From Mycobacteroides franklinii (lineage in GTDB: Bacteria; Actinomycetota; Actinomycetes; Mycobacteriales; Mycobacteriaceae), in contig NZ_MAFQ01000006.1 in NCBI RefSeq assembly GCF_002013895.1, positions 521,936 through 585,935 of the forward strand: DNA of 64,000 bases, in the 5' to 3' direction. The translations under genes and the position numbers were made by a program. This document shows, piece after piece, positions 1-7,895 of this stretch (position 1 is the first letter of the stretch; each line of letters begins with the position of its first letter). The notes under the pieces are model-generated. The model searched no databases. It was not told the origin of the DNA and worked only from the letters and a program-made list of their open reading frames with translations.

Positions 1-44
1 TCACTCTTGCGAGCCATCCCGTAGCCGCCTCCTCGCGCAATATA

Positions 45-72
45 TTGACACTTTTATTAATCTGCCTATTAT
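45..72 (+). promoter_or_regulatory. Sigma-A-type promoter, probably leaderless, for the COQ4-like gene
   Basis: A perfect -35 box TTGACA lies at 45-50 and a -10 box TATTAT at 67-72, with a 16-bp spacer. The ATG at 80 is 7 nt past the -10, where transcription would be expected to start, and no Shine-Dalgarno sequence fits in between. This implies a leaderless mRNA, which is common in mycobacteria. The AT-rich patch stands out from the GC-rich surroundings. Confidence 0.65.
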
Positions 73-79
73 TAGATGC

Positions 80-898
80 ATGGTGAACAACCTGGCCGAA
101 TACTCTAATCCGAGCGGTGCCGTACCCGACCGCGCGACGTGGACTCCATGGCTCAAAGCCTGGCGCATGCTGATCGACGCCAAATACCACGGCGATATCT
201 ACGAGGCGTTTCTCGGCATGGAAGCGCCGGTCTTCGCACGCGCCTACCACCAGGTGCGATCCCATCCGAACGGCCGAAAGCTGTTCAAGCACAAACCAGA
301 TCTGCTCACCGTGCTGAACGACGTGGAGTACTTGAAGTCACTGCCATTCGGCAGCCTGGGCCACGCCTACCTCTCGTTCCTGAACACCAACAAGCTCGAC
401 GCCGGCGTGTTCGGCGAGTCCGACATCATCAGGCCGATCGCCGAGAAGAACAACTGGGATGAGGACTTCTACTACATGATCATTCGGGGCACCGCCCTGC
501 ACGACATGTTTCACACCGTCGGCGGCTACGGCCCCGATATCGCCGGAGAAATGGCCAACATCGGATTTCATTGCGGACAAATGGAACCCGCGGGCCCTCT
601 GGAGAAGCTCGGACTGTTCGGAGCCCTCACCCTGCCCGGCGCCCCGGTGCGCTTCAAACTTCGCTACTACCGGCAGGCGGTCGAGCGTGGCCGCCGTGCC
701 GACCTGCTGATGGCCGCTCCCTGGGAAGAACTGCTCGAACTGCCCTACCGCGAGGTCCAATCGATTCTCGGCGTGAGTCCGGTCGAGGTGGCGCATCCAC
801 AAGGCAGATGGACCACCGAATGGACGCCGCCATCCATCACGCCACCGACCCCGTGGAACTACGAGCGCATCCTGGCCGCCGGGCCCATCGCCGCCTGA
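80..898 (+). CDS. COQ4-like (ubiquinone biosynthesis COQ4 family) protein
   Basis: The 272-residue protein carries HDMFH followed by exactly eleven residues and then Glu. This matches the HDxxH-x11-E metal-binding signature of the COQ4 family, whose eukaryotic member is needed for coenzyme Q ring maturation. There is no signal peptide or clear membrane span. Mycobacteria use menaquinone, so a ubiquinone role is unlikely and the substrate is unknown; a quinone- or lipid-related metal enzyme is an inference. The start at 80 fits the leaderless promoter directly upstream. The gene stands alone: a separate promoter and probable small RNA follow, and the next gene is on the other strand. Confidence 0.75.
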   Translation: MVNNLAEYSNPSGAVPDRATWTPWLKAWRMLIDAKYHGDIYEAFLGMEAPVFARAYHQVRSHPNGRKLFKHKPDLLTVLNDVEYLKSLPFGSLGHAYLSFLNTNKLDAGVFGESDIIRPIAEKNNWDEDFYYMIIRGTALHDMFHTVGGYGPDIAGEMANIGFHCGQMEPAGPLEKLGLFGALTLPGAPVRFKLRYYRQAVERGRRADLLMAAPWEELLELPYREVQSILGVSPVEVAHPQGRWTTEWTPPSITPPTPWNYERILAAGPIAA

Positions 899-953
899 AC
901 ATTCACCGGCTCAGCACAATTCGGCCCAGCGCCATCCGAGGCGGATACCACTG

Positions 954-981
954 TTGACAAGACTGCTGGAGTGTCTAATAT
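954..981 (+). promoter_or_regulatory. Strong sigma-A-type promoter for a probable small RNA
   Basis: TTGACA at 954-959 and TAATAT at 976-981 are separated by 16 bp, the same geometry as the promoter at 45-72. It begins 56 bp after the COQ4-like stop codon. No convincing coding region starts downstream before the terminator at 1092-1133. Predicted transcription start is near 987. Confidence 0.6.
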
Positions 982-986
982 TCTGA

Positions 987-1133
987 GCACGAACGTATGC
1001 ACATAATCAGGCGTGGTGTGCGAACCCCTCGATATCTCACTCGCACACCATGTCAACCGGGTGGTCACCCCCTGACCCGTACCGGTGCAGGGCGCCACCG
1101 CCGCCACGGCCGGTGGCGCTCTGTTTGTCTTCT
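987..1133 (+). ncRNA. Putative structured small RNA of about 145 nt
   Basis: The interval lies between a near-consensus promoter and an intrinsic terminator. Stem 1 pairs GGTGTGCGA (1015-1023) with TCGCACACC (1041-1049) around a 17-nt loop containing ACCCCTC. Stem 2 pairs GTCA (1052-1055) with TGAC (1073-1076), with an inner GGGT/ACCC hairpin; a C-rich run (CACCCCC) forms its 3' side. The last stem is the terminator. C-rich single-stranded loops resemble the actinobacterial 6C/B11 regulatory RNAs, but membership in that family cannot be tested here. By position it is not the B11 locus of M. tuberculosis, which I recall lies beyond the tad genes. A 5'-truncated mRNA end or a tiny leaderless ORF are alternatives. 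Confidence 0.5.
1092..1133 (+). terminator. Intrinsic terminator, plus strand
   Basis: GCGCCACCG (1092-1100) pairs perfectly with CGGTGGCGC (1111-1119) across a 10-nt loop, followed by the T-rich tail TCTGTTTGTCTTCT. The T tract is only on the plus-strand side, so it ends plus-strand transcription before the convergent amidase gene. Confidence 0.75.
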
Positions 1134-1144
1134 AGCTCGTGTCT

Positions 1145-2491
1145 CTACGCGTAGCGCGCGGGGACCCGCTCCCACGGTCGGTGCCGTTCCACCTGACCCG
1201 CGAGCGCGAGGAGCAGCGCCTCCCTGCCCGGGCGTGCGGCGAACTGAACGCCCACCGGCGTGCCCGAGATGGGGTGAATACCCGCCGGAACGGTGATGGC
1301 GGGCCAACCGGCCAGACTCCAGAACGGGGTGTAGGTGGTCGACATCGATGCGGCCGCCACATTGGCGAGCCAGCCGCGGCGCGACCAGCCGGCGGCCTTG
1401 ACCGGCATTCTTGGCGAGGTCGGCGTCATCACCACATCGGCGGCATGGTCGTCGAAGAATCTCTCGGCCCGTTGCGCCGCCTCCGCGATCTGTTCGTCAG
1501 ATACCCGGCCGCGCATCAGGTGGCCGAGTCGCAGATGCCGAACAGTCCTGCGCTGCAGTGCCGAACGGTCCGCCACAAATGCCTCGACGTCGGCGGCCGG
1601 GGTACTGAACCAGCGCGCGAAGACGGGCAGCAGATTGCGCGGGTAGGGCAGATGCGCGGTCGCCGTGAAGTGCCCGATATCCGTCAGCGTCTCCCGGACG
1701 GCGGTCACTGCCCTGCGCGCGGCCTCGTCTGCCCATACGTGCGGGACCGGTTCGTTGGTGGGTATCACCACCCGCAGCGATGGCGGCGCTTCCACTACCG
1801 CGAGCCGCGGATCGTCGGCCAGTGCCGAGAAGAGCAGCGCGGTATCGGCGACGGTTGCGGCTATCGGACCGTTGACCCCAACGCCGCCCCACGAAGTCAC
1901 CCCGAGTTCCGCCGGAACCACCCCGATCCCCGGCTTGAGCGCTACCAGACCACAGCAGGCGGCCGGCACCCGCAACGAGCCAAATCCATCAGATCCGACG
2001 GCGACGGGCACCATTGCGGCGGCGACCGCGGCAGCGGATCCACCCGAAGACCCGCCCGCGGTACGCCCGGTTGCCCACGGGTTCTTGGTGATTCCGTGTA
2101 CACCGTCCGTGGTCGGCCACAGCGATAACTCAGGTACAGCGGTAAGGCCCACGATGATCGCCCCCGCGCGCTGTAGCCTGGCGATCAGCGGGTGATCGTG
2201 TGGCTGCGGCTCTGCGGCGGTGGCCAACGAACCGATCCGCATGGGCTCACCGGTGACCGGTATGACGTCCTTGATGGCAACGGGCACTCCCGCCAGCGGT
2301 AGCCGGGCTAAGTCGCTCCGAAGGGCCAACTGCCCAGCCTCGCGCACCGACGCATCGGACCGTACCCTGGCGAAGGCACAGATTTCCTTGTCCCGCTCAA
2401 CAATTCGAGCAAGTGCGTGCTTGACCACGGCAACCGGATCCATCGCGCCGGAACGCACGTCCGCCGCGATCTCGGTGGCGGTGAACTCCAT
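1145..2491 (-). CDS. Amidase (amidase signature family)
   Basis: This 448-residue protein has the amidase-signature core: a Lys in AIKDV (about residue 73), a glycine/serine-rich GGSSGGSAA (about 143-151) holding the cis-Ser and nucleophilic Ser, and the expected length of 440-500 residues. It should hydrolyse a C-N amide bond through the Ser-cisSer-Lys triad. The substrate cannot be read from the sequence, and GatA function is unlikely because gatB/gatC are absent. There is no signal peptide. It is divergent from the epoxide hydrolase operon, sharing about 120 bp of upstream DNA, and converges on the small-RNA terminator. Confidence 0.88.
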   Translation of the reverse strand: MEFTATEIAADVRSGAMDPVAVVKHALARIVERDKEICAFARVRSDASVREAGQLALRSDLARLPLAGVPVAIKDVIPVTGEPMRIGSLATAAEPQPHDHPLIARLQRAGAIIVGLTAVPELSLWPTTDGVHGITKNPWATGRTAGGSSGGSAAAVAAAMVPVAVGSDGFGSLRVPAACCGLVALKPGIGVVPAELGVTSWGGVGVNGPIAATVADTALLFSALADDPRLAVVEAPPSLRVVIPTNEPVPHVWADEAARRAVTAVRETLTDIGHFTATAHLPYPRNLLPVFARWFSTPAADVEAFVADRSALQRRTVRHLRLGHLMRGRVSDEQIAEAAQRAERFFDDHAADVVMTPTSPRMPVKAAGWSRRGWLANVAAASMSTTYTPFWSLAGWPAITVPAGIHPISGTPVGVQFAARPGREALLLALAGQVERHRPWERVPARYA

Positions 2492-2611
2492 CGCCTCAGT
2501 GTGACCGACGGCCGCGGTCTCTGGTCGGCGATTGCGCGTTGTGGTTTAGTGGCAATCAGAAACGCGCGACAACAAGGCTGTTGACCGCCCTCGGAAGGTG
2601 AGAATGCGCTC

Positions 2612-3577
2612 ATGACCGACGCCGCAGTGGATATCCGGGAACGTGACATCGCCCCCAACGGGGTGCACCTTCGCATCGTCGAGGCGGGTGAACCCGGCCA
2701 ACCGGCAGTCGTTCTGGCCCATGGTTTCCCCGAACTGGCGTACTCCTGGCGCCATCAGATCCCCGCACTCGCCGCTGCCGGATACCACGTCATCGCCCCC
2801 GATCAGCGGGGTTACGGCAGATCAAGCGTGCCCGCACATATCGACGACTACAACATCGAGGCGCTCTCCGACGATCTGCTGGGGATCCTCGATGAAGTGG
2901 GGGCCGGCAAGGCGACATTCGTCGGGCATGACTGGGGCGCCGTCGTCACCTGGCACACGGCTCTCGCCGTCCCTGAGCGCGTCGCGGGAGTGGCCGGCCT
3001 GTCGGTGCCCTTCACCCGGCGCAGCCAGGTACCTCCCACACAGGCATGGAACAAACTGTTCGGCGACAACTTCTTCTACATCCTGTACTTCCAGGAACCT
3101 GGAGTCGCCGACGCCGACCTCAATCGCGACCCGGCCGCCACGATGCGCCGCATGATGGCAGGGATGGCCCGCATCGACGGCGCCGCGATGATCGCGCCCG
3201 GCCCGGCCGGATTCGTCGAGCGCATGCCCGACCCCGGTGCACTACCCGAGTGGCTCAGCGAAGCCGAATTGGAGCACTACATAGCCGAATTCACCCGCAC
3301 CGGATTTACCGGCGGCCTGAACTGGTACCGGAACTTCGACCGCAACTGGGCCCTCACCGAACGCCTTTCGGGCGCGGATGTGGTGGTGCCCTCGCTGTTC
3401 ATCGCGGGTGCCGCCGATCCGGTACTCGGATTCACCGACCATGCGGGGAGCATGAAGTACCGCACCGACAATCGAGGAGATCTCCTGATCGACGGGGCCG
3501 GACACTGGATTCAGCAAGAGCGGCCAGAAGAAGTCAATGCCGCGCTGCTGAAATTCCTGCAAGAGGTTGCGCACTGA
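2612..3577 (+). CDS. Alpha/beta-hydrolase, epoxide hydrolase type
   Basis: The 321-residue protein has the epoxide-hydrolase hallmarks: HGFPE near residue 38 (oxyanion hole), HDWGA near residue 109 with the nucleophilic Asp in the elbow, a cap region, and a late GHW holding the catalytic His. It should add water to an epoxide to give a diol. It is the first gene of a tight operon; its TGA overlaps the next ATG (TGATG). The downstream LimB-like monooxygenase could supply the epoxide and the alcohol dehydrogenase could oxidise the product. An AAGG Shine-Dalgarno sequence precedes the start. Confidence 0.88.
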   Translation: MTDAAVDIRERDIAPNGVHLRIVEAGEPGQPAVVLAHGFPELAYSWRHQIPALAAAGYHVIAPDQRGYGRSSVPAHIDDYNIEALSDDLLGILDEVGAGKATFVGHDWGAVVTWHTALAVPERVAGVAGLSVPFTRRSQVPPTQAWNKLFGDNFFYILYFQEPGVADADLNRDPAATMRRMMAGMARIDGAAMIAPGPAGFVERMPDPGALPEWLSEAELEHYIAEFTRTGFTGGLNWYRNFDRNWALTERLSGADVVVPSLFIAGAADPVLGFTDHAGSMKYRTDNRGDLLIDGAGHWIQQERPEEVNAALLKFLQEVAH

Positions 3578-4779
3578 TGCCCGCGGCACCTCTGCGCTTT
3601 GGCGCCTTCATCACCCCATTTCATCCTGTCGGCCAAAATCCCACCACCGCTTTGGAATACGACCTGGACCGCGTGGTCGCGCTGGACCGCCTGGGCTACC
3701 ACGAGGCATGGTTCGGTGAACACCACTCCGGTGGATACGAATTGATCTCCTGCCCTGAGGTTTTCATCGCCACCGCGGCCGAGCGCACCAAGCACATCAG
3801 ACTGGGCACCGGGGTGGTGTCACTGCCCTATCACCACCCGTTGATGGTGGTGGATCGCTGGATCCTGTTGGACCACATCACCCGGGGCCGCGTCATCTTC
3901 GGCACCGGGCCGGGCGCGCTGCCGACCGACGCCTACATGATGGGCATCGATCCGGTCGACCAGCGACAGATGCAGGAAGAGTCCCTGGAGGCGATCCTGG
4001 CCCTGCTGCGCGCTGCGCCGGAGGAACGCATCAGCCGCGAAACATCCTGGTTCACCCTCCGGGACGCGCAACTGCAACTACGTCCCTACACCCACCCATA
4101 TCCGGAAATCCTTACCGCCGCTATGTTTTCACCCTCCGGGCCACGGTTGGCCGGCAAGCTGGGCGCCGGATTGCTGTCCTTGTCGGCGTCGATCCCGGGC
4201 GGATTCGCCGCGCTGGAGAACGCATGGGAAGTGGTCCGCGAGCAGGCGGAAGTCCACGGCCATCCCGAACCGGACCGGTCCAGCTGGCGAGTGCTCGGCA
4301 TCATGCACCTGGCCGAGACGCGCGAACAGGCCATCGAGGACTGCACCTACGGACTGCCCGACTACGCGCACTACTTCGGGGCGGTTGGGGTACTCCCGCT
4401 GGCCAACAGCACGGACGGTGCCGACGGCACCATCGACCCGCACGAATTCGTCAAAGCCTATGTGGACGAAGGCAACTGCTGCATCGGTACGCCCGAGGAC
4501 GCCATCGAATACATCCAGGACCTACTCGACAAGTCCGGCGGGTTCGGCACCTTCCTCATGCTCGGCCACGACTGGGCGTCACCGGCGGCGACATTCAAGT
4601 CCTACGAACTGTTCGCCCGCACGGTGATTCCACACTTCACCGGTCAGCTCACCGCCGCCCAGGCCTCCCACGACTGGGCGCAGGCCAAGCGTGCCGAGCT
4701 ACTGGGGCGCGCAGGGGACGCGGTCGCCAAGGCCATCGGGGAACATCAGAACGACCGAGCGCAGAAGGCGGCCAACTAA
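3577..4779 (+). CDS. LLM-class flavin-dependent monooxygenase, LimB-like
   Basis: This 400-residue protein is of the bacterial luciferase type. The N-terminal FGAFITPFHPVGQNP, the EHHSGGYE segment and the KHIRLGTGVVSLPYHHP segment match what I recall of Rhodococcus limonene monooxygenase LimB, which oxygenates limonene using reduced flavin. The start at 3577 overlaps the upstream stop (TGATG), and the reading frame extending far upstream of it is non-coding shadow. The set of monooxygenase, epoxide hydrolase and alcohol dehydrogenase suggests breakdown of a cyclic alkene or terpene-like compound. The substrate is inference. Confidence 0.82.
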   Translation: MPAAPLRFGAFITPFHPVGQNPTTALEYDLDRVVALDRLGYHEAWFGEHHSGGYELISCPEVFIATAAERTKHIRLGTGVVSLPYHHPLMVVDRWILLDHITRGRVIFGTGPGALPTDAYMMGIDPVDQRQMQEESLEAILALLRAAPEERISRETSWFTLRDAQLQLRPYTHPYPEILTAAMFSPSGPRLAGKLGAGLLSLSASIPGGFAALENAWEVVREQAEVHGHPEPDRSSWRVLGIMHLAETREQAIEDCTYGLPDYAHYFGAVGVLPLANSTDGADGTIDPHEFVKAYVDEGNCCIGTPEDAIEYIQDLLDKSGGFGTFLMLGHDWASPAATFKSYELFARTVIPHFTGQLTAAQASHDWAQAKRAELLGRAGDAVAKAIGEHQNDRAQKAAN

Positions 4780-5810
4780 TGCGAGCATCGGTGCTGCGCG
4801 ACGGCGCGATGATCTATCGCGACGATGTGCCGGACCCGGTTCCCGGCGAGGGCCAGGTGCTGGTCAGAGTCTCTGCCTGCGGAATCTGCGGATCCGACCT
4901 ACATTTCGCCAAGCACGGCGCCCAAGCCATCGAACTGTCCAAACAGATGGCGGGCATGCCGAGCCTCACCGACGGCGTCGACTTGGGTGCCGACGTCTTC
5001 ATGGGGCACGAGTTCGCCGCCGAGGTGATCGAGGCCGGCCCGGGGACCCAGGCACCCGCGCCCGGAACCGCGGTGACCTCGATTCCAATCCTGCTGTCCG
5101 CCAAGGGACTCGAACCCATCGTCTACAGCAACAGCACCCTGGGCGCCTATGCCGAGCGGATGCTGCTGAGCGCGCCGCTGCTGCTGCCCATCCCCAACGG
5201 TCTCGATCCCCGGCATGCCGCCCTGACCGAGCCGATGGCGGTCGGTCTGCACGCCGTCAACAAGTCGGGAATCCAACCCGGTACCGGAGCGATCGTCATC
5301 GGATGCGGGCCCGTCGGAATAGCCGTGATCGCCGCCCTGCACCACCTGGGCATCGAGCCGATTGTCGCCGCGGATTTCTCGCCCGCCCGGCGTGAACTGG
5401 CGCGGCACATGGGCGCGCATGAGGTCGTCGACCCCACGATCGAGGCCACCTTCGAAGCCTGGTCCCGGATCGGTACGAGCGCACCGGTGATCTTCGAGGC
5501 CGTCGGGGTGCCTGGCATCCTCAACGAGGTCTTGCGCGACGCTCCGCACAGTTCACGTGTGGTGGTGGTGGGCGTCTGCATGGAGCCCGATGCCATCACC
5601 CCCTACTTCGGGATCGCGAAGGAAGTTGCGGTGCAATTCGTGCTCGCCTACGACCCCACCGAGTTCTCCGAGACGCTCCGGCGAATCGCAGACGGTGAGA
5701 TCGACGTTGCGCCGCTCGTCACCGGTGAGGTAGGTCTGGAAGACGTCGGTTCGGCTTTTGCCGATCTCGGTGATCCGGAGCGCCACTGCAAGATTTTGGT
5801 GGTGCCGTAA
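4779..5810 (+). CDS. Zinc-type alcohol dehydrogenase (MDR family)
   Basis: The 343-residue protein has the catalytic-zinc Cys in CGICGSD (about residue 37), the GHE motif (about 83-85) and a Rossmann segment GCGPVG (about 173-178), giving an NAD(P)-dependent medium-chain dehydrogenase. The four-cysteine structural-zinc lobe of classical members is absent: the stretch between GHE and the Rossmann fold has no cysteine. The start overlaps the upstream stop (TAATG), making it the third gene of the epoxide hydrolase/LimB-like operon, where it probably oxidises the alcohol or diol product. The operon may continue into the SIMPL genes 24 bp downstream, but their functions look unrelated. Confidence 0.85.
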   Translation: MRASVLRDGAMIYRDDVPDPVPGEGQVLVRVSACGICGSDLHFAKHGAQAIELSKQMAGMPSLTDGVDLGADVFMGHEFAAEVIEAGPGTQAPAPGTAVTSIPILLSAKGLEPIVYSNSTLGAYAERMLLSAPLLLPIPNGLDPRHAALTEPMAVGLHAVNKSGIQPGTGAIVIGCGPVGIAVIAALHHLGIEPIVAADFSPARRELARHMGAHEVVDPTIEATFEAWSRIGTSAPVIFEAVGVPGILNEVLRDAPHSSRVVVVGVCMEPDAITPYFGIAKEVAVQFVLAYDPTEFSETLRRIADGEIDVAPLVTGEVGLEDVGSAFADLGDPERHCKILVVP

Positions 5811-5834
5811 TGGTTGGGGAGGACAGGAAGTGAC

Positions 5835-6584
5835 ATGCGGGTACTAAGACGGCACACATTGACGCGGACAACCGCCCTGGTTGGCGCCGCGACGATGGCG
5901 GTACTCCTCGCCGGCTGCGGTGACGATTCCACCGGAAGCCCGGAGTCCACCCGGAACGTGACGGTGGTGGGCAAGGGCGAGGTCAGGGGCGCACCCGATG
6001 TACTGCGCGCCGATGTCGGCGTATCGGTGACCGCCAAGGACGTATCCGGCGCGCTGTCGCAGGCGAGTGAGAAGGCGCAGGCCGTCATCGACGCTGTGGT
6101 CGGGGCCGGGGTCGCCCGCGAGGACGTACAGACCAACGAGCTGTCCATCCAGCCGGAACAGACCTACCCCCAGGGCGGTCCGCCGCACATCACCGGTTAT
6201 AACGCCACCAACTCGGTGCGCATCAATGTCCGCGACCTCAAGAAGGCTTCCGAGGTACTGGACAAGGCCGTGCGGGCCGGCGGAGATGCCGCACGGTTGT
6301 CCAGCGTCAGCTTCGATCTCGACAACGACGCCGATCTGATGAAGAGCGCCCGCGAGCGTGCCTTCAACGACGCCAAGGCCCGCGCCGAGCAGTACGCGGG
6401 TCTGTCGGGCTCCCAGCTGGGCAAGGTGCTGCGCATCGACGAATCCCACGGCTCGGTGCCTCCGCCCGCTCCGATGATGGGTAAGCGTGCACCCATGCCG
6501 GCCGATGCCTCGTTTGCTCCGCCGCTGGAACCGGGACAGCAGACGGTGACCTTCCAGGTGAGTGTCATCTGGGAGCTGAATTAG
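5835..6584 (+). CDS. lpqG: LpqG-like SIMPL-domain (DUF541) lipoprotein
   Basis: A 249-residue protein with an N-terminal arginine-rich signal peptide and lipobox LLAGC (about residues 23-27), so it should be lipidated and exported. The rest is a SIMPL/DUF541 domain with VTVVGKGEV at its start and an ARERAFNDAKARAEQYA helix. The ATG at 5835 is chosen over the TTG at 5814 because GGAGGACAGGAAG sits just upstream and the signal peptide then begins correctly. Position beside hpt, tilS, dacB and ppa matches lpqG (Rv3623) as I recall it. Function is unknown; related SIMPL proteins are linked to envelope or stress roles. Confidence 0.8.
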   Translation: MRVLRRHTLTRTTALVGAATMAVLLAGCGDDSTGSPESTRNVTVVGKGEVRGAPDVLRADVGVSVTAKDVSGALSQASEKAQAVIDAVVGAGVAREDVQTNELSIQPEQTYPQGGPPHITGYNATNSVRINVRDLKKASEVLDKAVRAGGDAARLSSVSFDLDNDADLMKSARERAFNDAKARAEQYAGLSGSQLGKVLRIDESHGSVPPPAPMMGKRAPMPADASFAPPLEPGQQTVTFQVSVIWELN

Positions 6585-6587
6585 GCC

Positions 6588-7190
6588 ATGGGCGACATCA
6601 CGGTTGTCGGCCACGGTGAGGCCAGCGGCAGCCCCGACGTGTTCCAGGCGACCGTCGGGGTGTCGGTGCGGTCCCGCCGCATCGCCGGGGTGATGGCCGA
6701 GGTGAAAGCCAAGGCCCGCGCGGTGATCGACGCGGTGCTCGACTCCGGGGTGGCCGCCGAGGATGTCCGCACCGCGTGGATGTCGGTGCACCCGCAGTTC
6801 GACGGCAACCGGATCACCGGCTACGCCGCCGACAATTCGGTGCGGATCACCGTTCGCGACCTCTCGAAGGTCTCCGATGTGCTGGACAAGGCGGTCACCG
6901 CGGGAGGTGAGGCGGCACAACTGTCGGGGGTGAGCTTCGATCTGCAGGACAGCACCGAGCTGTCCACCCAGGCACGCGAACGGGCGTTCGCCGACGCCAA
7001 GGCCCGGGCCGAGCAGTACGCCGCGCTGGCGGGCGCCGCCCTGGGCAAGGTGTTGCGCGTCGATGAGACCGGAGGCACCTCGCAGCCGCGGGCCGAGTTC
7101 GCGATGCTGCGTGCCGCCGGCGGTCCGCCGGTGGAGGCCGGTCAGCAGACGGTGAGCGCAGCCATCACGGTGGTGTGGGAACTGAGTTGA
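6588..7190 (+). CDS. Second SIMPL-domain (DUF541) protein, no signal peptide
   Basis: The 200-residue protein begins straight into the SIMPL domain (ITVVGHGEA) and keeps the ARERAFADAKARAEQYA segment of its upstream neighbour, but has neither signal peptide nor lipobox. Only 3 bp separate it from the LpqG-like stop, so the pair is co-transcribed and looks like a tandem duplication. A cytosolic location is predicted, which is unusual beside an exported paralogue; secretion by another route is possible. It ends directly against the hpt stop codon. Confidence 0.78.
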   Translation: MGDITVVGHGEASGSPDVFQATVGVSVRSRRIAGVMAEVKAKARAVIDAVLDSGVAAEDVRTAWMSVHPQFDGNRITGYAADNSVRITVRDLSKVSDVLDKAVTAGGEAAQLSGVSFDLQDSTELSTQARERAFADAKARAEQYAALAGAALGKVLRVDETGGTSQPRAEFAMLRAAGGPPVEAGQQTVSAAITVVWELS

Positions 7191-7772
7191 TCAGTCGGTG
7201 TAGACGCGCGGATGCAGCGTGCCGATGAAGGGCAGATCGCGGTAGCGTTCGCCGTAATCGAGCCCGTAACCGACGACGAACTCGTTGGGAATCTCGAATC
7301 CGACGAGAGCCACGTCGACGTCGACCTTCTTGGCCTCAGGCTTGCGCAGCAGCGAGACCACGTTCAGCGAGCGCGGCCCGCGTGAGGCGAGGTTGCGCAT
7401 GAGCCAGCTCAGGGTCAGCCCGGAATCAATGATGTCCTCCACGATCAGAACATCGAGGTTCTGGATGTCCCGATCCAGGTCCTTCAGGATGCGCACCACC
7501 CCGGAGGACGAGGTTGCCGAGCCGTACGAGCTGACGGCCATGAACTCCATCTGGGTGGGGATCGGAATGGCGCGGGCCAAATCCGACACAAACATGACGG
7601 CACCCTTGAGCACCGTCACCAGCAGCAGATCACCCGGGATGTCCCGGTACTTCTCGCCGATGGCGGCACCGAGCTCCAGCGTCTTGGCGCGAATCTGCTC
7701 CTCGGTGAGTAGCACCGATTTCACGTCGCCGCTGTATTGCTCGCCGCATGCCTGATCCTGTTCGCAGGTCAC
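7191..7772 (-). CDS. hpt: Hypoxanthine(-guanine) phosphoribosyltransferase
   Basis: The 193-residue protein makes IMP/GMP from hypoxanthine/guanine and PRPP. It has the PRPP-binding loop in [14 protein letters not shown], the [12 protein letters not shown] region and the purine-binding FVVGYGLDY. The start was placed at the GTG at 7772 ([13 protein letters not shown]) because the family usually begins about 20 residues before KSVLLT; the longer frame to 7916 would run into the promoter region of the divergent monooxygenase. In M. tuberculosis hpt follows tilS directly; here an opposite-strand monooxygenase separates them, so hpt needs its own promoter. Confidence 0.9.
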   Translation of the reverse strand: MTCEQDQACGEQYSGDVKSVLLTEEQIRAKTLELGAAIGEKYRDIPGDLLLVTVLKGAVMFVSDLARAIPIPTQMEFMAVSSYGSATSSSGVVRILKDLDRDIQNLDVLIVEDIIDSGLTLSWLMRNLASRGPRSLNVVSLLRKPEAKKVDVDVALVGFEIPNEFVVGYGLDYGERYRDLPFIGTLHPRVYTD

Positions 7773-7895
7773 GACCGACAGCGTGCCATGGACGACACGA
7801 GCAATCCAAGCCGACCTCCCCGGACGGTCTTCGCGCAAGCGGCTCATCCCAAATTGCCTAGTGACTTTGTTTACGAAATAGGCCACTATGGAAAC

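Noticed and set aside
987..1133. Assignment of the small RNA as B11/6C
   Set aside because: C-rich loops are suggestive, but the B11 locus as recalled lies beyond the tad genes, outside this window, and no covariance search is possible here.
997..1296. 99-codon frame just after the small-RNA promoter
   Set aside because: Arginine-rich composition, no Shine-Dalgarno, interrupted by the terminator hairpin and overlapping the amidase gene.
3046..4779. Long 577-codon plus-strand frame
   Set aside because: Only the part from 3577 matches the LLM family; the 5' section is an arginine-rich shadow of the epoxide hydrolase gene.
4224..5810. 528-codon plus-strand frame
   Set aside because: The true dehydrogenase starts at 4779; the rest is shadow of the LimB-like gene.
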